A DNA stretch of 64,000 bases from Marthasterias glacialis (taxonomy: Eukaryota > Echinodermata > Asteroidea > Forcipulatida > Asteriidae): NCBI GenBank assembly GCA_911728455.2, contig OU452219.1:20367397-20431396 (forward strand). The letters are read 5' to 3'. A program made the translations under genes and the position numbers. The notes beneath the pieces were generated by a model, which was not told the DNA's origin, did not search any database, and saw only the letters and a program-made list of their open reading frames with translations. Below are positions 35,088-47,400 of the stretch, in pieces. Positions within the stretch are counted from its first letter, which is position 1; every line of letters begins with the position of its first letter.

Positions 35088-35555
35088 TCAGTTAAGTTTT
35101 GTTGCAGGGTTGTCATGGCTTGCAGCATCCTCAAGTTTCTTGAAATATCTCTTGGCTACCATATCACCCAGTGTCATGGTGAGCACAAGCTCTCCGTCGA
35201 CGATTTCACGTTCGACAGATATCGGCTTGCCCTCCGGAGCCGTCTTCACTCTCTGCACCAGCTTACCCTCCTCAACGTCAGCCAGGACGCGGTGCTCCAT
35301 TTCGCCCCACATTGGGTTGGTCTCCGGGTAGACCACGCCCAGCGTGAAAGTCGTCGTCCTGGAGCCGAGAGGCGTCTTGGTGAGGAACTTGAAGTCGTGC
35401 CCGGTTTGGGTGACCTCAATCGTGGTCGGCAGGGTACTGATGAGCTTCCGTTTGATGATGCCGATGCCTGCTGATTTCATGTACTCGTCGAAGTTTTCGT
35501 TTCTGTCCAGTTTCCATTTGCCATTCAGGTCTAACGTTACCGTCGCTGCAGCCAT
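35088..35555 (-). CDS. FABP-like protein 6
   Basis: This 155-residue single-exon protein matches the FABP signature closely: G-K-W-K-L-x4-N-F-D-E-Y at residues 12-25. Then come the helical lid KSAGIGIIKRK (27-37), EVTQTGHDFKF (47-57), TTTFTLGVVY (67-76), VEREIVDGELV (114-124) and the last strand VAKRYFKK (133-140). The anchor reads R-Y-F (136-138): the Arg is kept and the Tyr is Phe. A 15-residue C-terminal tail beyond the barrel (LEDAASHDNPATKLN) is unusual for the family. The start was set at 35555, since upstream codons do not resemble the family. It pairs with gene 7, 2.6 kb away on the same strand, as a tandem duplicate. Role: cytosolic carrier of fatty acids or retinoid-like ligands, inferred from the family. 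Confidence 0.93.
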   Translation of the reverse strand: MAAATVTLDLNGKWKLDRNENFDEYMKSAGIGIIKRKLISTLPTTIEVTQTGHDFKFLTKTPLGSRTTTFTLGVVYPETNPMWGEMEHRVLADVEEGKLVQRVKTAPEGKPISVEREIVDGELVLTMTLGDMVAKRYFKKLEDAASHDNPATKLN

Positions 35556-35644
35556 TGTGGAATACAAAGCATAATATGTCAGGTGGCACTGTTGTTTGCT
35601 CCAATGCATTATACTGAACAAAGTACAAATTGATAATTTAGCTG

Positions 35645-35689
35645 TAAAATATAGAAATATGGTTACCACGTGATTGGCAGTTTAGGTCA
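35645..35689 (-). promoter_or_regulatory. Candidate promoter elements of FABP-like gene 6
   Basis: Within 45 bases there are a TATA-like CTATATTTTA (reverse strand, 35645-35654), an E-box CACGTG (35667-35672), a CCAAT box (ATTGG on the forward strand, 35673-35677) and AGGTCA (35684-35689), the half-site bound by nuclear receptors. The spacing suits a core promoter 90 bases upstream of the ATG. Vertebrate FABP genes are controlled by nuclear receptors; the link here is inference. Confidence 0.4.
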
Positions 35690-36262
35690 CCGCGGCAGGG
35701 GCGTGAATGCACTGCTTAAGCGAAACAGTTGATATTATCCTTACAGTTATGAAAAAAATAAGTGTCAGCCGTTGAAGATAAAATTTAGCAGGCTAAAAAC
35801 AACATGGTCATTGGTGATAATAGATGTGCGTGCAACACGAGTTTTTTTATTTTTTATATATATGTATATATATTTTTACTATGTACTTATTATTTGGCGT
35901 GGATTTCCTTTGTCTCGGTTAACCCTGTGGAACGTGCACAGCTTATGAGCAATTCCGAACACTCTACGCTGACGTGGCCACTCTAATTATTGTAAATTAC
36001 TTTTAAATTGGTTGTTTTTGGAGTCGATAAGAGTAATGGAGGTACAATGTACACCATGATAAGAGTACAGTATACCAGCCCAATAGCACCTATGCTATAA
36101 GCATGTTGTTTCATCAACGAGAGCAAAGTTCCATGGTTTGACTATTAAAATGTTTGTGGCAAGTGTTGGCAACAGAATGCACCGCAGCGCCTTGTTTGAC
36201 CTTATACAGCTCTGAAGATATCCCCATGGTCTCAGGATAATTTCCGCTTTGGGCCGCCCGAC

Positions 36263-36964
36263 GTATAGACCAACGACGTAGCCGGGGGGGGCACGTGCCC
36301 CAACAAATTTCAGTGCCCCCAGGTGCCCCCATACAAAAAATGTAGATACATGTAATTCATTTAAAAAAAACATGGTAGCTGCCCCGCCTCCCCACTGAAA
36401 ATCAATGCCCCCCCCCCCCCCCGTGGCCCCCACTGAATTGATCCTGGCTACGCCGCTGGTATAGACCAAGTAACCTTTGTTTACAAAAAGAGTGACCTTG
36501 TACACTTTCCATGGCTTTTCTGGCAGGCAAGATACTACACTGGTCATATATTGGAATTTTCACATTTTGTATATCATAATAATATCATATTATGTGTTAT
36601 AAAAGTAACAGCTGAACAAGTTTTGAGATGTGCCCCCTTTCTTCATATCAAACGTTGATCAAAACCAGTCAGTGCAATCTCCATAAAATATAAGATTTTT
36701 TGTTTTCTTCGATTGAGCTGTGTACAAATCGTGATGTCACACTACAAAAGAGCAACAGAGCCTGGACTTCCTGCAGGCACGATTGGTAAAGAGGGCCCAT
36801 CTCAAAACTTTTAGCTGGTACTTTTATAAATCTTGAATTTATATGGAAGTTATAACACAAATGTACAACTTCCCATATATGACCAGTGCATACCTCGCCT
36901 GCCAGAAAAGCCGTGGAACGTACAGGGTCACTCTATTTTGGAAATAAAGGCATGGTCAATAGAT
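36263..36964. mobile_element. Long foldback element, interrupted by a hAT MITE
   Basis: The left arm (from 36263, resuming at 36459) reads GAGTGACC, GGCTTTTCTGGCAGGC, CACTGGTCATATAT, GTTATAAAAGTA and AGTTTTGAGATG. The right arm, ending near 36964, repeats all of these inverted and in reverse order. The arms are about 190-230 bp, diverged but clearly paired. The hAT-type MITE at 36271-36458 sits within the left terminus. No coding capacity is seen. Confidence 0.75.
36271..36458. mobile_element. hAT-type MITE with 8-bp target duplication
   Basis: The ends are CAACGACGTAGCCGG and, inverted, CAGCGGCGTAGCCAGG, the classic hAT terminal pattern. The 8-bp GTATAGAC is duplicated at 36263-36270 and 36459-36466, as hAT transposases do. 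The interior is rich in CCCC runs, and the longest is at 36408-36422. Confidence 0.85.
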
Positions 36965-36999
36965 AATCAATGATAAAAAATGAACAGAACATTTATTAA

Positions 37000-38199
37000 A
37001 ATAATTTTATCAAGCGAATGTGCATTTATTACTACGTCTTAACCGTCGTTTGATACATCTTAGTAAAGTCACCTTTCTACATAATTTTGCCAAAACCTGT
37101 AAAAGCTTTAAAAAATAATTATATAATATTATATTAAAAAAAACTATCTATAGGCCCCTAGGCCTATTGCAAAACAAGTATAAATACTGAAAAAATTACT
37201 ACACTCTAAAAAATGAAAGTGTTAAATCAACACTCAAAGAGTGCGGTCGATGACAACTTTATAAATTGATTCAACTAATACAGAGTCAAACTAGCGTTTC
37301 AGAAGCTGAGATTTAACTTCTTATCGTGTAAATTCAACTCTTCAATTGAGTTACATTCACCCTTTCAATGTGCATGCTGTCACTCACCAAACTCTGTAAG
37401 TGTTGATTTAACACTTTAGAGTAGTTACCACATAACGGAAGCCTCTATTGTATACCCTGTGTATTCCTGAAAAACACAACCATGGGTTTGGATGATTAAA
37501 TTTCTCAATGTTTACCTACGTTCAAAATGCACTCTGCAAAATCACCAGTACGCTCGCTACAGCAATTATTTGTTTATGAAAGTTTGTCTTGAAAGTGTTT
37601 TTTCCTTTGCTTGGCACGCTTGATTGATTCCGCACAATCTTCATATTCTAAAGGTTTGTCCTTGAGTACACATCCTGAGTATATAGGCACAGTGGCAACA
37701 GCAAGCCCTGTTATTATAATTCCATATTGTAAACCACAACCGTATTATCTAATTCATAATAGCTCGACCTCCACCGTTGGGCGGAATTTCCGATACTCAA
37801 CATCGAAATAATTAGTCTTGTTCTCACGATCTGACACCCTGCCTCTTACGACGGAAAAGCATTGGTTATTACATCCCACGTCTGTATAATGCCTTAAATT
37901 TACCGTGCCTTGGTGATTTAAACACGGGCTGAATTTTAACTCGGTCTCGTTGTCGAAACATTGGTTTTGAATATTGTATGGCAGAAAAACTACGATGGCA
38001 CCCCACTAATTGTACCAATACAGACAGGTCTCATTGCTGGCCCTCGGAAAAACTCCAGACATAAGAAAGTTGACGGCAGTGTAAGCGTAGCAGCTCAAGA
38101 AAATTCCCTTGGTTGGGAATGTTTAGAGGTGATGCAGTTTCCAATCAGAGTTATGTACTGTAGGGGCATGACTATAATAGCTGCTATCTTCCCAGGTGG
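37000..38199. other. Intergenic, downstream of FABP-like gene 7
   Basis: No coding region is supported beyond the 3' flank of the reverse-strand gene that ends at 38200. Confidence 0.5.
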
Positions 38200-38634
38200 C
38201 TATATTTTCTTGAAGTATCTCTTGGCAACCACGTCTCCGTTTTTCATGGTCATGACCAGCTCTCCGTCGACAATCTCTCGTTCGAATGACATGGGCTTGT
38301 CCTTCGGGGCCGACAGCACCGTGTGAACCAGCTTGCACCCCTGCCATTCCGCCAGGACACGATTTTCCTTCTGACTGCCCATCATGGGGTTGGCATCGGT
38401 GAACTCCACCCCCACTTTGAACGTCGACACTATGGGACCGACGACTGGGATCTTGGCGGACACCTTGAACTCGTCCCCGCTCTGCTCCATCTCCACCACC
38501 GGTGTCATTGAATTTATCATCTTTCGTTTGACTAATCCAATATCCACGGATTTCAGGTAGGCGTCGAAATTCTCGTTTCTAACCAGTTGCCAATTGCCGC
38601 TCAGATCAACGGGTGGTGGTATCGTGTCCGCCAT
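38200..38634 (-). CDS. FABP-like protein 7
   Basis: A single exon of 144 residues from MADTIPPPVDLSGNW. The FABP signature G-N-W-Q-L-x4-N-F-D-A-Y lies at residues 13-26. It is followed by the lid KSVDIGLVKRK (28-38), MEQSGDEFKV (49-58), STFKVGVEF (70-78), FEREIVDGELV (117-127) and VAKRYFKKI (136-144). It shares KRYFKK, EREIVDGELV and the lid with gene 6, so the two are recent duplicates. The anchor Arg is kept and Phe replaces Tyr. The N-terminal PPP stretch and the chosen ATG at 38634 place the barrel correctly; nine additional in-frame codons upstream are not family-like. TTTAAAT about 60 bases upstream could act as a TATA element. Probably a cytosolic lipid carrier. Confidence 0.93.
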   Translation of the reverse strand: MADTIPPPVDLSGNWQLVRNENFDAYLKSVDIGLVKRKMINSMTPVVEMEQSGDEFKVSAKIPVVGPIVSTFKVGVEFTDANPMMGSQKENRVLAEWQGCKLVHTVLSAPKDKPMSFEREIVDGELVMTMKNGDVVAKRYFKKI

Positions 38635-38699
38635 CGTGAAAATATTGCAATGATTTGTCATTCGTTAGTCCTCTTCAGGCGTAGAGGGCGCAATTTAAA

Positions 38700-40231
38700 T
38701 GGGTATTATTTTTAGCTCGCCATCATAATGCAGTAAACCGAGCATGAAAACACCGACCTGCTGGTATAACTTATTAGCATACAGTGATCAGAAGTGCGTA
38801 TAAACATACCATTTACGACTCCCAGTTGAAGAGGACACAAGATTGGAAATTATACAAGTTTATTTACTTATTTATTGTAAGACGGGATATTACGTGTAAG
38901 ATGGTTTGAGATGATATTAGGCCTAAAAATCATGTTTGTAAAAAAAACAATCACGGTACGACAACACAATGCCGATATAAACACTTTCCGGACATTTCTT
39001 TTGCTGTAATCGTTTGATATTGTCTCTAATTCTGCCATTGAGCCTTTGAGTGATCTCCTGACACACCTACCAAACATGGCCAGAGCCAGGAAACCAGCTA
39101 CGTGTGCGGACCCCCCCCCCCCCCCCCCCGCACACCACCCACCCACTACAGCCAGCATTATTTGAGCAAATTACCAAAGCAGGATTTTATTACATTATCG
39201 TCAGCTCAGAACTACAGGGTCGTTAGTGGATATCATAAAATTGTCTTTGCATATTTTGGAGCTCCTTATAAATATAGTTTATTGGTCAAGAATGGTCTCC
39301 ACAAAGTAAATTGTTTGGCAAAAAGAATTATTCATATTGTAAGAAAAACATTTCTTTGTGGATTTTGATCAAGGTTTCTGTCTCATTGGTGGCTGGTTAT
39401 ACGGGACGAGCACCACTGCCACAAACATCCAATTAATTTGTGTTCCGGGCTATTTAATCAAAATATTTTTCAAGAAATATAATCGATCGAACTGAAATGC
39501 AATTTTAAAACAATTATTATATATTTTAAAATCTATAATTGAGCCCAAAATAAAGGTGATGACCAAACAATCACAGTTTCAGCGGGCTTAAAAACGGTCA
39601 GACCGGAAATAGTACATTTTTACAAAAACACCCTAAAAACTGTTATCTATTTGGTCATATTTTACAGGATCAAGACTCTATAATCTCATATCAATTAAAC
39701 AGCAAGAGGTTTTGACATAAAATGGGCTGCGTCTTTTTCACTTTATGGTCGGTTAGTCTTAGAAATAATTTGAAAGAAATTGTCATCTTTGACAGAAGCC
39801 GTTCCGATGGCAGAATCATCGGAGTGTCGGTGCGATTCCCGGTCAAATGACTAGTATCGACATCCTTGGAGAGACACCTAAATGCTTCTCATCAACAGGG
39901 AGTAAATGGGTACCTGCGATGGTAGGATTGACGCGAATAATTTGTAGTCTAAGTAGACATGCCGGTGCTGCATACTCCTAAGGAGTTGAGATGGTTTCAG
40001 GAATGCTTCGGGCACAAATGAATATGAGTAAGTAGTGTAAGGCGCTGTGTTACTACGTTAAAAACACGAAATGAATGCCTATTATTGTCTATAGACTTTT
40101 CTTTGGCAACGTCACAGCCGCGAGTTTTGCAAACCGTGGTTGATATAAAAAAAAATGAGCGGCTTTCAATGCAAAAAAATACATTTTATTATTTGACCAA
40201 TAATGCTATCAAATTAATACCCATATTAATG
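38700..40231. other. Intergenic between FABP and SLC3 clusters
   Basis: No gene is seen. A poly-C run of about 20 bases lies near 39109-39129. Confidence 0.5.
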
Positions 40232-40365
40232 CCAGGCCTGAATGCTTCGTTCTTGAAAGGGCATGGACACTAAGGCTTTTCCTTCCTGATAACAGGGCAC
40301 CTCTACGAGGAAATTCTACATTTGTACTGGAACATTTCAAGGGCACCACGGCAATGACCAGAGGC
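40232..40365 (+). repeat. Interspersed repeat family C, copy 2
   Basis: It starts at AGGCCTGAATGCTTCGTTCT and contains GGGCACCTCTACGAGGAAAT and CAAGGGCACCACGGCAATGA. It is the best-preserved of the three copies in the window. It is non-coding. Confidence 0.75.
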
Positions 40366-40668
40366 AACTGAGGCATTTGCCTCCGTGAAGTATCAGACCT
40401 GTAACGATAAATAAAATTTACTGGCCAAAACAAAAAAGAAACTTATACTTCATAAAAAAAACATACTCGAGGAATCCCATACAAAATGGTGGACAATGTT
40501 CGTAAACAAAAAGCCTATTAATACATGTATATCGGGGAATTCCAGACAAATAACAAGCCATATTCGAAATAGCCAGTTTCTCTCACTCTCTGTCTACTTC
40601 TTTTGTTTTCACTATAAACAAATAAGAAAAGACAAATTTCAACGAATAGAGTCATGGGAATAAATGCT

Positions 40669-40674
40669 TTTATT
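40669..40674 (-). terminator. Polyadenylation signal of the downstream SLC3 gene
   Basis: TTTATT (AATAAA on the reverse strand) 727 bases beyond the stop codon at 41401. It would give a long 3'UTR; no closer canonical signal was noticed. Confidence 0.45.
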
Positions 40675-41400
40675 AAATGACTAACACGCATCATAGTACA
40701 TTTCTAATGATTAGAACATAAATTTCAACACATTTAAGTGGGATATTTCTTCCTTCAGGAAAAACCAAGCAAAGAACAAAATGCAGAAACCTTGCACCTA
40801 ATCCATACAAAATTCACACTGTAGTTTTTAATCCAGCTTGAACATACAACAAATTACACTTTAAAGTTCAGTCTAAACCATATGATTTTTCACAATGTTG
40901 GGGGAAAAATGGACCATCCCACAAACTGTTAAAAAACAACTGTCACATCATTTCATAACAGGATACTAAGCGATCAAAGACCAAAAAGGTACACAAGAAA
41001 CGAACGATTTTCAAATCTTGAAAACCGATGCCTCTTTTCTTAAAATACAACTTCTGTGTGTATGTAAACATTTCTAAAGCAAACTAAGTATATCAACCAC
41101 AGTAAAACCTTACAGCTCCTATTAATAATACTTAACATGGTTTTGAATACTGAGACGTATTAACTAGCAGTTAATTCCATCACCCACACTTCAAGAAAAC
41201 AAATCTTTGAAGACACATAGAGAATTTTGAAACTGTGAAACTTTTAGGAGAAGCAGCATACTTGATATATACCCTGTACCAAATTTTAAGTGATTACATC
41301 AAAATTACGAAAAAAAGGCTTCTAATCTACGAAGCGGCTCAACCAAATCATGGGCTGTGGTGTCAGGCCTCTGTAAAAATCGGGTCTTCCTGGGGAACTA

Positions 41401-44400
41401 TTAGACTCTAAACTCCACCAGCACGGCTTCCCCTGGTTGCAGCTTGACACCGTCCATGGACAACATGCCCTTCTTCATACCAGTGGTGCTGAGTATCACC
41501 TTGCCCTTGGCGGGGACCCGCTCGGGGTCAGGGGAGTGGAAATTCTCCATGACCTCGCCCGAGCCCACGTTCATGGCCACTAGGTAGAACGGCCAGTCAG
41601 GGAAGGACCTCTTGTAAGAGATGATGCTGTCGGTCTTGATGACTTCGACGAAATCACCGGCCACGATGGATGGCTTGCCGTGGTATTCTGACAGGATGCT
41701 GAACTGTTTTAACATGGACATCGGCTTTTCCTTTAGAGTCTTTTGGGAGAAAGAGAAGAAGAAAAACTTTAATAATTGGAATTGCTTTGTTTTGATTCGT
41801 AAAAAAAAAAAAAAAAAAACATTATAAATAAGATTGCATCACGCTTCAACAACACAAAGCTTGACAAGTTAATAGAATATAAAACTAATTAAGCCAATTA
41901 AAAAAAACTAAATATACCTTACAAGGAAATTGATGTCAACTTCAGAAAATATAACACAAAGTTAGTTTTTATTTTCCAAAGAAAAGTATCAATCACACAA
42001 TAAATAACACCGGAGTATAAGAGTAAATAAATAAACAAAAAATGGAACATGTTGTCATACACAAAACACAAATCAAACAGTAGGTATTTGAATGGTCTGT
42101 TATATGTTCTTGGTGTGCATTTCATCCCTAAAGCCTCCTATTGTCTGACCATCCAACATCACCTTCTGCTTCTTGACTGACAGATACACCATGCCAGCCT
42201 GCAATAGGATAGCCTGTGGTGATTGCATCTACACAAAAAGCACGTGTGTGTGCAAGCACGGTTGCCACCATACACACAAACCCCCACACAGTTATGAATG
42301 GTTTCAAATGATTAGCCAAGTCAACGGAAAATGTTATTAAAAGTAGAAAGGTTTACGTGTATATGCTCCAACTAAAACAAAACAAGTTTATGTACATTAT
42401 GTCATGGCAACTATAAAACATATCCAACATCTTGAAAGCAAAACATGTCAAATACTATACAAGCATACATCATCAATACTATACAAGCATAAATATCAAT
42501 ACTATACAAGCATACATCATCAATACTATACAAGCATACATATCAATACTATACAAGCATGCATATCAATACTATACAAGCATACATGTCAATACATTTA
42601 GATGCATTAATATGTCCGTAATATGGCTGTAAATGGGCCAATATTTTGCAGCAGTCCCAAACACTAAACCACTGAATTTACAGCGTTACATTAAAAGAAG
42701 CTTTACAGATTCTTTACATAAACAGAAAACTGCAGGTCTGGACGCAATGCAGATGTGTCATTCTCTCCCCTATATGGCAAGTTCACATCTTTCATGATGG
42801 GGGGGGGAGAGAATGGGAAAATGGGGCGATCTTTTGAAAAAATTCAAAGATCAAGGATTCTTGCAAATCCAGGCTTCATGGCAATGAAGTCCCTAGTATC
42901 TGTTTTCATTACCTTGATATTGACTTCTTGGAAGTTTTCAGGCAGTGGTAGCCATGTCGAGTTGCCTTTAGTGAAGTTTCCGTTGGTCGAGTTATCCCAG
43001 GGGAGTGGGGCCCGCTCTGGATCACGTGTCAGCTCCTCCCATTTTGCCTACACAAAAACAACAAAAGTGTTGTGTTGATGATCGGAAGAACTACATGTTT
43101 ACTTCAACGTTCTTATAATTCTCAAGCCTGTTGAGGGTTTTTTTTTTTTTTTTTTAAATAAATAAATAAATAAATAAATAAAGGCAAATCAAATTACCGA
43201 GAATTTGCGAGCAACGGGGTCAACGACGTCATCAATGGTTGAAATCACCAGGTTCTCCATGCCCAACTCGTCACCATAGTAGGAGAATGGGGTACCAGGC
43301 AGGGTGAAGAGGAGCATGTTCATCGCCGCTGAGTAGACTTTTCCAACACGGTTGGCAATACGCCCAGTGTCATGGCTGCCAAGCTGTCAAAAGGAACAGA
43401 CAGTGTTGGTCAGTGAAATCCAGGATAATGTTAGTGAATGAAAAAGACATCTATCTGCTATTCTGGCAATATATCATGAAAATTCTGCTGTCAGCCAAAC
43501 TGTTGCAATAGACCTTTATCATGCTGCCACCATCTTGGTCATGTTCCCTGTATCCAATATCAGTAACAGATGCTAATATTCATTCTACAAAAAGGAACCA
43601 GACTATTTGCCCTTCCAGCCTCGGTTTGGTTATATTGGTTTGAATGGGAGAAAATCAAGATGGCCGCACCATGATAAAGGTCTATTAAGCGAGCATTTAC
43701 TCACATATGAAGACCCATAATTCAGTCGCAGACACGGCCCAATTTCATAGAATTGCCTCAGCAAAAAATAGTGCTTAACAATTATATGCTAAGCAAAAAT
43801 AAGCAGGATACCAGTTACAAATGGTACATGCGACATAGTATCTTGGCTGGTAACTTTATTCTGGCAAGCATAATTTTGTTGTGCTTTGTCACATTTTGTG
43901 CTTAAGCAGCTCTATGAAACTGGGACCTGGTAGTTCTTTGGCAACATTCAGAGACCCATGCATTTCTTTTGCATGGCTTCCTCAGTAACAATGGTCGGGA
44001 AAAATAATGCCAAACAGGACGGTGGCTTTTGTTTTTAAATTGCTGATAGTGTGGTAACTCTGAACAATTGTCACTTCAGAACATGACCTTAACAGCCACC
44101 TCTTTGATTGCATGGATGTACATGTAAGCCACTGCAGCCTTTTGCAACTACGAGCCCCAATGGCCTTTAACCCTCCTGTGCACTGGTAGACTGCCACTAA
44201 GTACCATACATTCAAGGCTAGCATTGGCGCATGTGTTTCTCCATGCTGGTGGTATCAGGAAACCCCATGGCTTGTGTGCTGTGGACTTAGCCTCCACAGT
44301 CTCCTTTGGAATTTATTGAAGGGTTAAAAGTCAGACCCGATAGCTCTGGCTAATTTCCCAAATCAGATGCCCCCCATCCAAATCGTCTACTTACCGTCCA

Positions 44401-47400
44401 AGTGTTCCATCGACTGCCCGCACCAGCATTCTTCTTGGCCTGAAGGAATCCACTGATGAAGTCCATGATCTTGATACCGGACAGTGGCCCATCCAGTATC
44501 TCCACAAGGCCAGAGTTCATTGGGAAGTCAGCCAGGTAGGAGTCATTCTTGCCATACTGCATGATGACAAGGTCCTGGTCAAACTTGGACTGGGTCACCA
44601 TCAGTCTAAGGGAATGCAAACAAACATATCATCTCATCATTTTTCTGAAACTCATGAAAGAGACTTTGATTTTCTTTCTTCAAAAATTACCCTTGGTTAA
44701 ATCCTATGAGAAATAACCACCAGAATAAAACTCCAAGCAGTACTTTGGTCTAATTTTGACGTCGTCAGGTGCGGGGTTTCACACAGGTCTCAAAGGCCAC
44801 TGCCTTCAGTACCCTGGTTTTGGGCCTTGAAGCTCCTTACATATCCAGTTTTTTTTTCCTTCTGATGAATTTGCAATTATCTCACTAAGAAAATTCGCCG
44901 ACCGTTAAACAAAACTTCCTTTGGGCCATACCTGTACTTCCCAAGGTAACTCTCATTGTGCAGTAGAGAACGCCATTCCTTCAACACCATGGCTAGTTTC
45001 TCATCACTAGCCGATGCTACCTCTCCACCAGAGTAGCTCTACGGGGGAAAAGAAAAAGTGCCTTATTCAATCAGTTGTGTACATTGAAATTGTATCTTTA
45101 TCTCTCTGTCGTCTCTCTCTTCACCTTTTGCGTGTAGTTTTTCAATAGCGGAATGGCTCTCTACAGGTTTCACGGTGTTCATTGTGGGCGTCTCTTTCCC
45201 CCGTGAAAATTAAGCTACATTTTAACAAACGAACAAAGTGCCTCTTTTCCATTATTTAATTAAAGCAAGATCTACAAAAAGACTTCAATTTTTTAGTTGT
45301 TTAATTTTTCATCTTATAACTGAGATGTGCTACTAGTATTTAAAAAAAAAAAGTTTGTTTTTTTTTCATTCAATTCAAGTCAAGTAGGTTTTATTGACGC
45401 ACAGACACGTGGCAGAACGCCAGTGGGCCAATACTATCATGTTTCATCAAAACAACAAGGTATGTATAGTTTATAATATATAAAGAGGTCATCAAAACAA
45501 TTCATTAGCGCCAAAACGGTAAAAACATACAACAAAGTCAAAAGAGGTAATAAAAACAATCACCAAAAAAAAAAAGAATTAATCGTTACACAGTGAAAAA
45601 CTAAATTGCACAATCAGTTACATGTATGGGCATTACATAATAATAAGTAAAGGTTGGTAAATAAAAGTGGAATGGATTTGGCAGTGATTCACATGCAATA
45701 ATTTCAAATTACCAAAGGACTAAAAAGTGATTGAATTCAAATTCTTACCGGTCCTTTGCCGCCAGACATCATTGTGGTGGGTTCTGGTTCAGCCATCGGT
45801 TCAGTACCATCAGGAACCATGGGGGCAGCACTGGTGGTTTGGGGGTCTGCTGCCATTGGCGCAGCTGATGAAAACAAACAGACAGATTCCCACAAGTTCA
45901 TGTATAATTCAATGAGTACATTTTATTCTAGAATTAAATGCTTGATGAAAAATCTTGTCTCCCCTCCAAGGTGACATAAAGTCTTATATGAGAACTGCGC
46001 ATTATTGTTACTATTGTTATTCCTTGTTAAGTTCTGGAAACAATTGCCAAGTTTTCTTAGGGCTTGAACTTTAACAGCATTTAAGAATGACACAAGCATG
46101 TGCTGAAAAACTGGAGCTTACTTTTATTATGAAATACATACCAGTGGCTTAAATTATTTGAGCCAGCTCACTGGATACCAGCCTGTGGCGCAACTGTTCT
46201 GAAATCAGTTTGATCTGTCATTTACAAGTAAAAGAATATTAAGTGTCCGATTTCAACGCCCGGTTTTCAATTTACAACAAATTTGGACTTCCATTTTCTA
46301 GATCGTGGCCGACATATTAGCTACTTGATGCAATATGACTCACTTGTTGCATTTGTGGCTTGTCTACGACGACGGCTACCAGGGGCGACTTCCACCTCAA
46401 CCAGCTGTGGATCCACCAGATACTCAATGTTGCTGAAGACGAAGCCATCGATCTTGCGATCCAGCCAGAATTTCATTGCTTTCTGAAATCACACACATGG
46501 AATCAAGTTGTTCATAAAAATTTTGCCTGGTTTTTTATTGAGGTAGAATTTCAAAATTTTGACCTGCAGTTCCTTGATTTCTTGTGTGCGTCCTTTTTCA
46601 ATTCTTCACTAAAAACAACACAGGCTTGACATCTTGAAACACCGTCTTAATCCTTCTTTCAATACCACAGAACTTATATAAATAAAGGCAATGTAGCCAA
46701 TTGCCTCTTTAATCACCCCCCTGTAAGTTTTATTCCTTAATATTTTAAATGGAAACATATCCATCTTTGCAAATAGAAGGAGTTTGTAATGTGTTTGTTT
46801 TTAATTGCATTAGAAAAAAAAGAAAATACAATCTAGGAAATGAGCTGATCAATTCAAAAATCTTAAGCTTGAATAGAAATTTACCTTTATTCAAAAAGAT
46901 GCCCAAATCTTCATTGACCCTTTCACCCTTACCCTCCCAAGTCCTTCTTTATCATCTTCTGAAGGATTCAGGAGGCCTCAGAAGGAATGAGGGCCCTTGG
47001 CATAAATAACAGTTGTTTATCACTCGGGTCAAGCATTCCAATCTTATCCAAGTCCAAACAATTTGGTGTGGAGTGGCACAGGAGAGGAGGATATGGGAGG
47101 ACCGAGGCCATCTGTTGGCAAAAAGGCCTAGGGTGTAAGGGGTGAAGGAAGAAGATCAGGACCTAGACAAACAAGGGCATCCTGCTCTCCAATTACTTTG
47201 GCACTGTCACCTTACCATTACTTCAGCATTCAGTGACTCATTGTTGTAGTTCAAGTCGGGTTGAGATGACAGGAAACGATGAAAGTAGAACTGGCCGCGG
47301 TCCGGAGAGAACGTCCAGGCAGATTCACCATAAGCATTTTTCTACAGGAGTGAATAACAAGTCTTGTTATCAATATAATCTATTTTCAAAGTGCTCTAGT

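Noticed and set aside
36095..36547. 150-codon reverse open frame
   Set aside because: It runs through a hAT-type MITE and the arm of a foldback, with glycine runs from the poly-C tract.
2373..38634. Lipocalin rather than FABP family for the cluster
   Set aside because: Lengths of 130-155 residues, no signal peptide, no paired cysteines and the G-x-W...NFDxY start with a short lid fit cytosolic FABPs better.
42128..42319. Possible extra exon of SLC3 gene A with acceptor-like borders
   Set aside because: Joining the exon ending at 42913 directly to the one starting at 41739 gives the expected rBAT-like sequence (VNIK then [12 protein letters not shown]) in phase; including this stretch breaks the similarity and leads to a stop.
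42451..42596. Regular repeat that could suggest a CRISPR array
   Set aside because: Units follow each other directly without unique spacers, in an intron of an animal gene; it is a minisatellite.
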